This document shows positions 12,499-24,417 of a stretch of 45,000 nucleotides of DNA, in pieces. Source of the stretch: Lingula anatina (taxonomy: Eukaryota > Brachiopoda > Lingulata > Lingulida > Lingulidae); the NCBI RefSeq assembly GCF_001039355.2, contig NW_019775909.1, positions 42,612-87,611 on the forward strand. The letters run 5' to 3'. The stretch's first letter is position 1. Each line of letters opens with the position of its first letter. The notes beneath the pieces are model-generated. The model had not been told where the DNA came from. It saw only the letters and a program-made list of their open reading frames with translations, and did not search any database. Both the position numbers and the translations under genes were made by a program.

Positions 12499-13280
12499 GG
12501 CGGGGCTAAGGATGGGGACACAACTTTCTTTCTTAATTTAGAGGGCCAATTTGACGAATCTGAAAAAAAAAGGCAAAATTGTTTACAGAGTTAGCCTGTG
12601 CATTATTCAGTTGAAATTGTTCCATTCTTCAGTCCACCTAGATAAAGGAATGAAAGCATGAATGACATTAAATGAATGAAAAATAATTTAATGAAAAGGC
12701 AAATGGAATGAGAGAATAAACGAAGAAACAAACAAACAAATGTTAACTGGAGAAAGTGCAAAAGCACAATCACGTTTTATGGGGAAAAAAGTACCCAAAC
12801 ATGCTATATAAACGATTGAATAGGCCTAAGTCTCTAGAAATGAACAGACAAACAACAAAAAATATATGTTGCATATAATCAGGATTTGCTCTGAGCTAAA
12901 TTGGTTAAATTGAGGTCTGATGTCGATAACGATCTCTGGTAATGTGCTCATCTATACGGCTGTTTCCGTCAAATTTATTGCCAAATTCTAGGTTTATATT
13001 CTCTACATCAGTTTTTCCGCTCCTCTGCATGGATTTTTTTTTCAATCTATCTATTTATTGCTTATTAATTTATTTTGCATCTATTGACATTTCGCAATAT
13101 AGTGTTAATATATTTTCATAACAAGAAACATTTCTTTAAAATTACGAGCACTAGATGTAGGTTTGGGAAATCTCGTCCTCTACTGCTTTGTTGGTACATG
13201 TACTAGAAAATTTATATACATATTTTTCTGAAATGACATTCCAAGTCGACACACTTATGATAACAAATACAAATACATAC

Positions 13281-13400
13281 CCTTCGTCTAGTATTTCGGA
13301 AGAGGTTCACTGAGGAAGTTTATCTTGTTTTTGTGTGCTGATGGTCGAGTTTTCGCCTCCCTTTGCGTTCAATACCAGCTTGTTAATAATAAACAAAGAA
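13281..13400 (-). other. Possible 5'UTR exon of the 212-residue gene
   Basis: On the minus strand a purine-rich non-coding stretch ends at a good donor (gacgaagg|gtatgt, exon end 13281) facing the UTR acceptor near 12561. The 5' boundary is arbitrary. Confidence 0.25.
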
Positions 13401-14167
13401 GTACACCTTTGCTGTCATTTATCAATGAATCTAAGTCTTGCTTATCAACGATGGTTTTTGCACATCTAATTTCAAGACCGACTTCTGCTGTGTATATATA
13501 GGGCTTGTTTCTGACGGTTCTCGCGGTCACATTACCCTACCAACGGTTTCTTGACGTCATATCTTTTACATAATGGACGCAAGGCGACAGGAAGGGACTT
13601 AATTCAAGTAACGATCCACCCACGTACAGCTACTGGCGTATCTAGAATCATTTCTGGGGTCCTTTCCACAAAAAAGTGAGCATATTTGTCGTGTTGCGTC
13701 TGTTAAAGACACATTTATGCAACATTCGCACTGCTTTATATCATTTTTTTTTTAGTAAAATATCTGTTGTTTTGTTTTCATATTTGGAGGGCGTTAAAAT
13801 AGGGAAATTAAATAATCGGGCAGAATTATGCAAATATTCCACAAAATGTGTGCGTCACTAACGTGACTCAAATGTTGATTTTTTTTAGCAGAACGACCTT
13901 GAGAAGAAGCGGCCTGTTATCTCTGATGGAAGTAATTAGCACAATGAGAGGGTAAAGACATCAGCTGTGCAGAAACCGAGCGTTTAATTACAATCACCAC
14001 AGTTCAAAAACATACTATATATGTAAACATATATCAATGTATTTTCTTATACATTGTGTAAATGTTGTTGTCTAGTGAGACTACAAATGTTTTCATATCA
14101 TTTATTGCTCAATAAAATTATTATTATTATCAAAAGAGGAATGAATAGGTTTTGATACAAGTTGCTA

Positions 14168-14311
14168 TAAGCCCCCGTAGAGGCGCTCAAAAATTGTGCT
14201 ACCGTCGGTATTTCACGACGTCAGCACGGGGTATTGGGTATAGTTTTCAACTAGCAATAACCACGCCTCGGATAAACCTCATTGGCTATGGTACCGCCAC
14301 TGCGCAAAGCT
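14168..14311 (-). ncRNA. U4 small nuclear RNA, copy A (full length)
   Basis: Spliceosomal snRNA that base-pairs with U6. Read on the minus strand it starts AGCTTTGCGCAGTGGCGGTA at 14311. It has the kink-turn 5' stem-loop (GCCAATGAGGTTTATCCGAG), the central GAAAACTATACCCAATACCCC, the Sm site AATTTTTGA and a 3' hairpin with a TACG loop, over about 144 nt (human U4 is about 145). It matches copy C at every base I compared except G at 14186. Upstream, at the spacing usual for snRNA genes, are a PSE-like element and a TATA box. Confidence 0.95.
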
Positions 14312-14334
14312 GAAGATAGTGGCCTTCTTTTACT

Positions 14335-14370
14335 TATTTATAGAAACGCAAGCTATCTTTCACAATGGTG
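14335..14370 (-). promoter_or_regulatory. U4 copy A promoter: PSE-like element plus TATA box
   Basis: Minus strand: CACCATTGTGAAAGATAG at 14370-14353 (-59 to -42) resembles the snRNA proximal sequence element; TATAAATA at 14342-14335 begins at -31. Both are conserved at the same distances in copies B and C. Confidence 0.65.
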
Positions 14371-15061
14371 TTTCATGACTACAACGTAAAAGAAGCAACG
14401 CGTATAATTTCACATTGTACTCAAACAGAGTAAAGGTAACAAATACCAGATAGAAAACTATTTACTCTTAAAATTGATTTCTGACAAAAATATTCTTTTA
14501 AAACAAAAATTAGAAAATTCACGACAGACATTCTGTTCTTTATGAAGTGTTGGTTCGCTGCAGTCTGACTAGTTCTTTATACCTGAGCCTGGAGCCTGCC
14601 ATCACTGGGATAACTAGAACTGGCAGACGCACAGAACTCTCTTTACGTCTAATTGGTCTAATGGCTTATTCAGATCAACAAAGGATAGGAAACCAACTAA
14701 AAACCTCACTTTAATTCATAGCCTTCGATTTGTATCAGACGTGTACAGTATATCCAACTGCGAGTTCTAATAATCCATTTTAAAGAGTAACAGAGCAGCC
14801 GCAGAATTTTAAGCATAAAGCGACTTAAATGTAACAAAAATATATTGAAAAGCATTCGTATATCGATATATATGTAATCGGGACGGGTGTATGTGTAGTT
14901 AGGATCTTCAGAGGTTGTCGATCTTGTGCTACAATGAAAGAAAAAACTCCTGACTTAAAAATAACGAGGAAATGTATGATTTATTCTTTCTATGTTCTCA
15001 ATAGAGCAGAGGAGCTAACTATTATCTCGCATACAGAGACTCTGCCAGGTTGCCAGCTTCT

Positions 15062-15095
<34 letters not shown>

Positions 15096-16103
15096 TCAAC
15101 GCCACTCCTGCCCTGACTGAATATAACCAGCACAAACACTGCAGATCAAAGACACGGCCAATGCCCCTGATTGAATCATTACCTTAAACAACAAATATAA
15201 GGTAATGACGCACTGATAAGGGCCAGTGCACTGATATTTGCTTTTCAAATAAACATGTTTGTCATTCTAAGTGCAGAAAACTAAAGCGCTGTTCACTCCC
15301 ACTCTGTAACAGGTGCTGCATGGGGCACAGTGCATGAGGCCCAAACTGCTACCCTCTCTAGGAGTGGCAGAGCGCAGTAGTTTATTTGTACAGGAATGGG
15401 CTGAAGAGTTGTTTTTCAGCATGTAAAGTTTCAAGCCCGAAAAACAAGAGGTTAAAAGTGAGCGTTAACATCCGGCACAGAAAACAAATCTCCATCAGTT
15501 GCCTGGCACTGGAATGATCTTGACACCGATGGCTTTAATTCAGTTTTCTATTTACTTGGGTTTTACGTCTACGATATTGCAATGTAAAGAAAAAAATACT
15601 AATAGTAATTTCGAAATACTAGCAATTGAATTTTTTAAATCATATATGGTGTCTTCATTTTTATATTACATGAACGAAGGTCACAGTGTCTGGCAGAGTT
15701 TTAAATTGTTGTTTCATACAAAGTGAGAAGGACGCGGTCTTGACTAGACTCGCGGTTCACCACGCAGTGCAGTACGCCCGGACTGTGGTAGTATATGATA
15801 AGAGGACAGAGCTGTATCAGTAGACTTTGGGAGAGATTGACAGCCTCATGGCGAGTGTAGACATGTGATAGCAGACAGACAGGACGTAGTTTTTGCTGCA
15901 CTGCAACGATACGTACAAGCAATGGCGGTTCCAGGGGGGCGGGGATGGATGGAGGGGGGGGGGGGAGGCAATGGGTCACGTGCCCCCCTCCACTAAGCTA
16001 TAGGCACCACCATATCCCTGCTATAACAATCAAAACAAAGCCAACCCAAGGAATGATTCCATCCCAGTACCCCGCATACAATGGCAAAACAGCCTTTTTC
16101 TAT

Positions 16104-16106
<3 letters not shown>

Positions 16107-16163
<57 letters not shown>
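16107..16163. repeat. (TA)n microsatellite
   Basis: About 28 TA units, followed 65 bp on by A-rich (AAAT)n to about 16335. Confidence 0.95.
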
Positions 16164-16164
<1 letters not shown>

Positions 16165-16593
16165 GAATCTGCCTCCTCCCACAAAATAAAGCATGGATCC
16201 GCCACTGCTAGGGGTGAAGTTCGGGTGTTTTAACAAAAAAATAAATAAATAAATAAAAAATAAATCAAATTAAATAAAAATAAATAAATAAATAAATAGA
16301 AATAAATAATAATAATAATAAATTAATAAATAAAACTGTGTAAAATTATTTCAAAGCTGTTAAAAATCGAGATTGGTTACAGCGACTTCAAATGTACACT
16401 TAACTATGTTCTGATAAAGATGAAACTTGTTGTCCTCACAAACATTCTATTGATTTAAAGCAGATTCTCCGCGGACAAACTTCTTGCGGCACGTAAACAA
16501 CCCGCACCTCTGCCTCCAATACACCAGGCGGTCCCTGGTGCCACTGTGTCACGTGCCCCAGCCAGCTGTCAGCGCACGTCAATCCAGGGGCGC

Positions 16594-16600
16594 TATAAAA
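16594..16600 (+). promoter_or_regulatory. TATA box of the two-domain secreted protein gene
   Basis: TATAAAA in a GC-rich context (ggggcgctataaaacc), 116 bp before the ATG. Transcription would start near 16625. Confidence 0.7.
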
Positions 16601-16709
16601 CCAACAGCGAGCTAGCTCGGTTCTGTGTTTTGGGAAAGGTGCCGACAAGAAACGCCGAATCCCGCCGAAAGAATCTTTGGAAACCAGAGCTCTACTAACA
16701 GAAGTCACC

Positions 16710-19700
16710 ATGAACTTGTTTGTCGTTTTGAGCATTTTTTGCTTGATTCAGGTAAGTTTGTTTAATTGAACTTTTATGATAAAATGAGATTATAATGTTG
16801 GTCCAAGATGCTTTCTTTACTCATTTTTAAAAATCATTTATAAAGATTTATTGTAGACTGCACCACTGCTGTTCTTCTAGAGGATTCTGTCTTGATTTTT
16901 AAAAAGCGTTCTTTTTATGTGCAACTGAAGTGATATAAACACGTGTGAACTGCATGTGTACTAGCTGTGCCCGCAGATCTGATGACAGTAAAGGTACTTT
17001 TCAAAATATTCGTTGTATTCATCCTGACCTCAGATATGCGCGAACTGAGACCTTCGTACACTACGTGATACTCTAAAAGGTGAAAATATTGAAATCAAGA
17101 ATCCTTGCCTTAACCCTACAGAGTATAGTCATACGTATTCAGAGAACTGAATGTGTTGGGATGCAGAAAGATTAAAGTTGAGAATTACATTACATTTGCC
17201 ATGGGAGTCTTGCAATTTCAAATTTGTCAAAAGTTTTAGCTTAAGAAAGGCCGTAAACCCTCACCATTTCACAGGATCACCGTCTGCCTCCACACGGAAA
17301 GGGATTTAGGCTAGGGGCAGTATACAAGCACTGTACGGACATCACATGGCATATGAAATCTAGGTGGAATCAGTTTCAATGTGAGCTACGGCCGCTGATT
17401 CAGCAAGAAATATTACCTCATGTTTAAATTTAAATCCTCAGTTTCCGTTGTGAAGTCATTTGCAATAGGAGCAGAGAAAACAACGAGAACGTTGTTGGTT
17501 GTAGTACGTGACTCTTCTATCATCAAAGTTGTCAAGACAGCAATTTCAGAACTCAAAATACCTCGGTCGATTGTCTTGATATCATACAAAGACAGTTTAT
17601 ATTTTGTAATCTGATACCTATCGCGCGCAGAAGCGCCCGATCGTTTCTTTGAGTCAACTGAAATTTTGAAAGTTTGGTTAAGTAACTTGGTGTAACCTCT
17701 GTGCCTTTAGCGTTCAAATCGAGTTTAACTTAACACCGTGAGTAAATAATGTAAGAAATTGGGAAGAGTTCTTAATTTTTTACATACCCGGACTAGGAGC
17801 AACTACACTGGTCTTACGATCTAGTCTAGTGTCCAGCTATTTTTCGGAGTTGATGACTAAGTCTCCCCCCCCCAAATAAATAAATAAATTGTGAAAGTGT
17901 GCAATGAAATCCCTGATATAAATAGATTGAAAACTATGGACTGCCTGTGAAGACGTTTTACAGTAAACGTACACAAGCAATTAATAATCCTATCTAAGGA
18001 GCTCTTGTATTTTTGTACCCCCTCCCTCCACCTCCAATAACAGCACAGTCGCAGCTTCAATGCCTGCATGGTGACTCCTGTACGAAGTTTTATGTCAGAG
18101 CTATGTTGAAATTCTTTGTTATCTAAGTCAATATATTTCATTAGGTTGCTTACTGCAAGTCATGTGGAGGGAACCAAGACTGCGGACCTGACGAGTGCTG
18201 TGCTGCTGCCCCTTATGCGTAAGTTCCCATGTCTCTCTCTCTCTCTCTCCATCTCTCTCTCTCTCTATGTGTGTTTGTGTGTGTGTGTGTGTGTGTGGGG
18301 GGGGGGGGGTTGTGAGCGTGCCAACTTCAGCAAGCAATGCCTGGGTCCTTCAGTGGGTTTCAGTTGACCGATAAAATTACAGAAGTTCTATGTTTAAAAA
18401 ACTCACCGTTGCTAATTTTTCTCCCAATCAGTTAACAATTAACCCACGTCATATTAACGATGGAAAACTTGCCCTGTGCTATTTCCTGCAGACCTCCAAT
18501 TATCTGGTTAACATGTAGTCATTTCCCCGTGAGAAGTAGTTTTTGATGATTTAATCGACTAGATTCTCTGGTAATTGCAGGTTTTATGATACAAAAAAAA
18601 AAAAAAAAAAAAAAAAACGAATGCTCAATTTTTGGTAATATGTACCTTATTACAATCACGTGATGGAAATCAGCATCAATGCGAGCAATTTGTTTAGATC
18701 ACATAAATCTGCACAGTAATGTTTATTAGAACCTTGACAGGATCCCATCTAATAACAATTAATATATGTATCTGACTCCACTCTTTCACCACTATACGAT
18801 AACGACAACTTTGGACCACATATATAGGTAATCATTTAATATTCAGGGATATGTTTACAATTGTTGATCGGATATTGTAAAATTTATGATCGGATATTGT
18901 GTAAATTTCTTGTTATTGAACGGAAAGGGAATTCTGAATACTAGTTTTTAGTCTATTTATGATGTGATATACCTTCGCTTCTATTATATAAAATGCGTTT
19001 ATGCATTAGATTAATTAGGCCTATCTTGCGCTGGCAAATTGCCTTCTTGTTCCTTTTTAATTCTGCTGGAAGTTCATACCAAGCCACTAGAATATTGAAT
19101 TACCTCTACGACAATTAATATCATTCAGTCAACAACTTTGGTATATTCAAAAGTTACTCTCAAATAACATTTTAAAAAAATAATTTTGTACATCGTTAGA
19201 GAGCACTAACTACTTGATGGTACTGTTTCCAGTCCTCGTCACCGTGAAGGCCTCCACCGCGGAGAGTGTACCCCGCTGGCCGACCTCGGGGACACATGCG
19301 CCATGCCGAGCGACCGATTGCAACACCGACCCCTGGTTTGTCCTTGTGCTGAAGGACTGGAGTGTATTGGCCGCAGGCCTTCAAAGGGACAGCCGACATT
19401 CCTTGCCCTTCTATACCCCACGGGGAAGTGCGTGGACCCGAATGCGTGCTCCAGTAACCTCGACTGTGATGAGAACGAATGCTGCGCCATTGTTGGCACT
19501 GGGTTAGTAGTTTATTCTGTATGCATTTTCTTTTGTTACCATTTTAGTTTATTCTTTTTCACGTTCTGTTATCGACATTTTTCATTTTTCCTTTCTCATC
19601 TTAAATTAAGATTATTTTTACATTTGTCATTCTTTGTACCCGGTCGTGTATTTCATTAAATTTCTCAAGAATATAATTTATACGTAGAGTCTATATGTTT

Positions 19701-19997
19701 TGTTTTGGTTTTCACAGCTCAGTTTTTAAAAATTATGTCATTTTCCATTTTATAAATGTATCTTGAGTGAACTTACTAATCTTTATAATTTATATCCTAT
19801 TCTTCTCTTCTAGATTCAATCCACCGAAACGGTGTCTTCCTCTAGGAGGAGAAGGTGAAAGGTGCGCCGCCTCGTACAACCCAGAGCGCCCCCTAGGGTG
19901 CCCCTGTGCTGAGGGGTTAACATGTGAAGTGACCGCAGGGGGGCAGAAGACCTTCTTGTCCATCCTTCACCCCACCGGTAGATGTCGCCAGGCGTAA
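16710..19997 (+). CDS. Secreted protein with two prokineticin/astakine-type cysteine domains, four exons
   Basis: Exons 16710-16751, 18145-18218, 19233-19502 and 19814-19997 (TAA) encode 189 residues; the ATG has a strong context (gtcaccATGa) and follows a TATA box. Residues 1-17 are a signal peptide (MNLFVVLSIFCLIQVAY). Domain 1 (about 18-115) and domain 2 (about 116-188) repeat one plan: C..DC...ECCA, then C.PL...G..C, then CPCAEGL.C, then a shared tail (TFLALLYPTGKC and TFLSILHPTGRC). This is the cysteine pattern of the prokineticin/astakine (colipase-fold) family, secreted ligands acting in haematopoiesis, gut motility or, as venom homologues, on prokineticin receptors. The N-terminal AVIT receptor-activating motif of vertebrate prokineticins is absent, as in astakines. 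Two tandem domains differ from the usual single one. Both domains are interrupted by a phase-2 intron just after their CC pair. An extracellular signalling role is inferred. Confidence 0.9.
18229..18312. repeat. (TC)n, (TG)n and G-run microsatellite
   Basis: Compound simple repeat starting 10 bases after the second exon of the two-domain gene. Confidence 0.95.
18591..18617. repeat. Poly(A) tract
   Basis: About 25 A in the second intron of the two-domain gene. Confidence 0.9.
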
Positions 19998-20097
19998 ACT
20001 TTGACAGCTTTTCATGATCTGTTTGATCATTTTTAAATGTAGACCTCTCGTAGGTGTCAACTTACACGAATTTTGTTGACATTTTATGGACATTATG

Positions 20098-20103
20098 AAT
20101 AAA
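20098..20103 (+). terminator. Polyadenylation signal of the two-domain gene
   Basis: AATAAA about 100 bp after the stop codon, in an AT-rich 3'UTR. Confidence 0.75.
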
Positions 20104-20586
20104 TATATTGTCCTCATCCCACGCACTCGATCCAGTTTTACCGTTTTTTCCCTTCGTTTCTGTCAGTACTGGATGCTGTAGACTAAACCATTTGCAGCTT
20201 CTGTATCACGATATTCAACCATACTTTATATGATTATAGTTATGATAATAATAGTTTAAATTTTAAATAGGATAAACAATAAAAATAGGAAGAACCTACG
20301 GAGGAATTACTTACTGGTATAGGTGTATGAACGTCTTTTACACGTGGCAGTCCTCACCACAGCTGATCTGCTGTGGTACAGTATTAGTACAGGGGCCCTC
20401 GTAGTCCAGATACATGCGAGTAGTGGGGTTCTGGGTATTTTCATTCCTTTCAGCGCAGTAGGGCCACCCCCAGGGGGGTTTGGCTACCGTTTGGGCGTGG
20501 TGGTCAAGAGGGAATGAAAAGAAACCGCTGGCTCTCACATACTTACTTCTTTACTTGCAGTTACGTTTATTCTCATCTTCGTGCAA

Positions 20587-20935
20587 ACTCACTTGCTGTC
20601 GGCTTCAGATATTTTCAAGTAGCTACTTTCAAGTAATTACTTACGGACAGTTTTCTCCAGACAGTCTCAAGACAGTTACTTGCACTATTTCAATTGTATT
20701 TTTTAACTGATGATCGTATTGGCAGTGCGTAGACTGAAAAAGGAATAAAATAACTTTTGGAACAACAAGTGGACTTCTTCTTTCTTCATACCGGTATATC
20801 ATTTTATCACCGGGATAAGGAGACGAATACAAGCAGAAAAAGATCCCCGCAATAACCTGATTGATATAAGGATAATTTTTTCCTTAAAATTAATATGAAA
20901 TAACATCCATCATTGCTTACGTTGACATGTTATAG
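20587..20935 (+). repeat. 350-bp dispersed repeat, copy 1
   Basis: Matches 33318-33661 in the same orientation over the whole length, from 'cacttgctgtc' through 'taccggtatatcat', 'tatcaccgggataaggagac' and 'gcttacgttgacatgttat'. No coding capacity or clear inverted ends; it may be a non-autonomous element. Confidence 0.85.
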
Positions 20936-21224
20936 TAACGCAGTTTTCTTTATCCCTACCTTAACACGTGTCAGACCAACTCTTAGTTATATACATGAAC
21001 GTGTGATCACAATATGTGAGCCAATATGTTAAACTTCTGAAAACGTAAACACAAAGCTGTCAATTTCTCCAGATTTTCCAAATCTATGAACGCATTATTT
21101 GAAATAAAACGGTGGAGACGCTCAAGTGGACTGGAAATTGTTGAAAATCATCCGCGTTTTAAAAATGCTCTCGTTAGAGTTCATATACCTATCCAGTCAT
21201 GACGACCCGTTTCCATGATGACCC

Positions 21225-21440
21225 CTCCCCACGGCCTTCTCCACGTCCCTGCCCCCCCCCCCCACGGCCATCTCCACGTCTCTGCCCCTCCTCACGGCCT
21301 TCTCCACGTCCCTGCCCCTCCCCACGGCCTTCTACATGTCCCTGCCCCTCCCCACGACCTTCTCCACGTCCCTACCCCTCCCCACGGCCTTCTCCACATC
21401 CCTGTCCCTCCCCACGGCCTTCTTCGCGTCCTTGCCCCTC
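21225..21440 (+). repeat. 30-bp minisatellite, array 1
   Basis: About seven units of cacggccttctccacgtccc plus tgcccctccc. Pyrimidine-rich on this strand. Because 30 is divisible by three, it gives long repetitive open frames with no gene context. Confidence 0.9.
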
Positions 21441-21870
21441 TCAACGTGACATACATATTTGTTTTTCATGTGCCATTTCTACACTAGGCGAGTTCAGTTG
21501 TGCGAACTAAGAAAGGAGAAAATTCGGCATTGCCTGCTGAATTTTCTTTGTAGGGGTCTAATTGCAATGAGTTCATGCCAAATCTTAAAAAATATTATTT
21601 GTTTTTCCAAGAAGTTGTTTCTTTTAATTTAAGAAAATGCATCATTTGACTATAGAGTCCTCCCTTGTAGCAGCTATGTGCAGCACTTCGTTCTCCAGCG
21701 CTCTCCTGACGCATAGGAAAATGTTTTAGTTGAGAACAAATATCCCTATGTTATAACACCGTTTATTTCATCTTTGGTACTCGCGACAAAAACCAAAATG
21801 CGCTTGGATATCCACGGGGGCAATGGCTGAAATCACTGAAGCTGATCAAGGCCTACATATACATGTACAC

Positions 21871-22055
21871 NCCTTCTACATGTCCCTGCCCCTCCCCACG
21901 ACCTTCTCCACGTCCCTGCCCCTCCCCATGGCCTTCCCCACGTCCCTGCCTCCCCCCCACGGCCATCTCCACGTCTCTGTCCCCCCCCCACCGGCCATCC
22001 CCACGTCTCTGGCCCCCCCCCCCACGGCGGCCATCTCCACGTCTCTCTCTCCATT
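21871..22055 (+). repeat. 30-bp minisatellite, array 2, adjoining an assembly gap
   Basis: The same unit as array 1 resumes directly after the N at 21871 for about six copies, the last with a CTCCACGTCTCTG variant. The N probably marks an unresolved stretch of the array. Confidence 0.85.
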
Positions 22056-23000
22056 TGCAAGAGCTGACTTCTGGGATACTGCAGGCGTCATCGTAGTAAT
22101 TCACTCGCATACAGTTCTCGTCTCTTGTTGCAGAAACTCTTTGTTTTGAGGACGGACCAACCATCTTTGAGCCTTGTTATTAACCTTACTGAACACCCGT
22201 GGCATGAATTGAAGTGTGCAATGCAAAGGAAAACCCAAACTCCTAATAGTCTGGACCAATTCCGCCAAGGTTTTTAGAAAAAATAGGACACTAACCCACA
22301 AAATAGAATTGTTACCTTTGTTGAAGGCAGGCGGCGCCGCCTACAGGAGATAATTACAGTACGCGGTAAACACACACGTGACCTTTAACGAGCACATCTT
22401 AATGCTAAATATGTGTTAATTTGGTGATATCGGTGATGACTTTTCAATTTAATGGGCATTTGTTTACCTCTGTAGAAATGACAGTGAAACATCGGATTTA
22501 AGGGGGTACATGTAATAAATGTGAACAAATGGTGTTAAATATGGATATCATTATCTTCACGGCTAGTTTGTATTTTTTGTACCATTATTAACTGTTGATT
22601 AATTTAATCATGTTACATGTAGTTCTTGTGTCTGAAATGAAAATCACCATTCATAACAATTAACTCCTGTGATGTGATCATTTATAAAGAAAGCACATGA
22701 AACTGGGGGTGACTAGCGTGCTCTCCTCTTCCTCCCTTTTGATCAGTGTTGTATAATTTAATCATTTCAAGTTGATCTTCTAATATTTTCAATAAAACGA
22801 GACAAACTTGAATAAGTAAATATAATGAAAAATGAAGTCTTGTTTTTAATTTATCAGCTTCTATTAATGAAAAAATGGAAAAACAAATAATAAAAAATAA
22901 GTTTAGAAACTTCACAATCACTGCACGTCTTTTTCTTCTTAGCTATCTTTTCCAATTTCTTTTATCCTCTGCAGTTGCTCGCCCATAGGACAATAAAGAT

Positions 23001-23195
23001 AAGGGTCCGTTCAAATGAAAAATCTATTTTCTAAAAATCTATTTGCGGTATCTTGTGATCACGGTCTGTGCCCTGAATACCCCACGGCGTAATTACTGGC
23101 AGCGCTAGCCAGTTACTTCCAAAGCTGTAATTAATTCTCGGAGGAGATTCTGACACCATTTTAGAAAATAGATTTTTCATGTGCACGGTCTCTAA
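23001..23195. mobile_element. MITE-like element, family B, copy 2
   Basis: Inverted ends (gtccgttcaaatgaaaaatc and gatttttcatgtgcacgg) with the family B core (ggtatcttgtgatcacggtc; tagccagttacttccaaagc). Confidence 0.8.
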
Positions 23196-23299
23196 GACAC
23201 CATGTAACACACCTGTAAAAGTTCACATACACATTGAACATAAGGACTCACATACACGACATGACACTGCTGTCAGCAGTAATCAGGACAGGAGTAGGG

Positions 23300-23351
<52 letters not shown>

Positions 23352-24032
23352 TCAAGAAGCTGGCGACCTGTCAGTCTCTGTATGCGAGATTACGGCTAGT
23401 TTCTCCGCTCTTTTAAGAATATAGAAAGAATAAATCATACATTTCCTCATTATTTTTAAGACAGGATTTTTTTTTCACTGTGGCACAAGGCCGACAATTT
23501 CTGAAGATCCTAACTACACATACACCCGTCATGATTACAAATATCATTATACGAATGCTTTTGAAAACATTTTGGTCACATTTAAGTGTATAAAATTCTA
23601 CAGCTGCTCTGTTACTTTTGGCAATGGATTATTAAAGCTCGCAGTTGGATATACTGTACACGTCTGATACGACTCGAGGGCTATGAATTAAAGTAAGATC
23701 TTTTGATTGGTTTGATATCCTTTGGTGATCTGAAGAAGCCATAAGACCAATTAGACGTAAAGAGAGTTCTGAGCGTCTGCCAGTTCTAGTTGTCCCAGTG
23801 ATGGCAGGCTCCAGGCTCAGGTATAAAGAACTAGTCAGACTGCAGCGAATAAACACTTCACGAAGAACAGAATGTCTGTCGTGAATTTTCTAATTTTTGT
23901 TTTAAAAGAGCATTTTTGTCAGAAATCAATTTTAAGAATAAATAGTTTTCTATCTGGTATTCGTTACCATTATTCTGTTTGAATACAATGTGAAATTATA
24001 CGCGTTGCTTCTCTTACGTTGTAGTCATGAAA

Positions 24033-24067
24033 CACCATTGTGAAAGGTAGCTTGCGTTTCTATAAAT
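24033..24067 (+). promoter_or_regulatory. PSE-like element and TATA box before truncated U4 copy B
   Basis: CACCATTGTGAAAGGTAG at 24033-24050 (-58 to -41) and TATAAAT at 24061-24067 (start -30), same spacing as in copies A and C. Confidence 0.6.
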
Positions 24068-24090
24068 GCGTAAAGAAGCCCACGTTCTTC

Positions 24091-24149
24091 AGCTTTGCGC
24101 AGTGGCGGTACCATAGCCAATGAGGTTTATCCGAGGCGTGGTTATTGCT
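24091..24149 (+). pseudogene. U4 snRNA copy B, truncated
   Basis: The first 59 nt of U4 match copies A and C, then the sequence diverges just before the central GAAAAC region. The Sm site and 3' hairpin are missing, so a functional U4 snRNP is not expected even though the promoter elements are intact. Confidence 0.9.
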
Positions 24150-24366
24150 TACCTGTCTCTGAGCCACCCCCTTAGCCCCTGTACAGAGATAAATATTATA
24201 TCAAATTCAGAAGTTTGTTTACAAACAAACGGTAAGAACGATCCTTATGAAAATCAAATCAGTTCATTCTTGGTGTATCTTCTATTTACAAAAAATTGAA
24301 ATTAGAACCTCTAAAATTGTTGCCTGTGTGGTCGTACAAAAATTTACCACAAACATGTTAGCATAC

Positions 24367-24380
24367 GCGCACACACACAC

Positions 24381-24415
<35 letters not shown>
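24367..24415. repeat. (CA)n microsatellite
   Basis: About 23 CA units with one CG interruption. Confidence 0.95.

Positions 24416-24417
<2 letters not shown>

Larger units (their letters stand above)
14160..15092 (-). repeat. U4-bearing segmental repeat, copy A (inverted)
   Basis: The U4 gene and about 780 bp upstream of it match, in opposite orientation, 23300-24149. Both copies end in a trinucleotide (AAT/TTA) microsatellite (15064-15092 here). Copy C at 34228-34753 shares the promoter-proximal 380 bp plus U4. Confidence 0.9.
12562..16590. other. Intergenic region with U4 segment and simple repeats
   Basis: Contains the inverted U4 segment (14168-15092), an orphan exon-like stretch at 13889-13939, (AT)n at 16107-16163 and A-rich (AAAT)n at 16228-16335. 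No other gene seen. Confidence 0.6.
23300..24149 (+). repeat. U4-bearing segmental repeat, copy B
   Basis: Inverted partner of 14168-15092, beginning in a (TTA)n array (23300-23350) and ending inside the U4 gene. Similarity is high throughout, with small indels. Confidence 0.9.

Noticed and set aside
16436-16735. 99-codon minus-strand open frame over the two-domain gene's promoter
   Set aside because: It lies opposite the TATA box, 5'UTR and first exon and has no independent support.
21199-22164. Pro/Arg/Ser-rich and His-rich open frames on both strands
   Set aside because: They are products of the 30-bp minisatellite, which is open in several frames because its unit is a multiple of three; one crosses the N.
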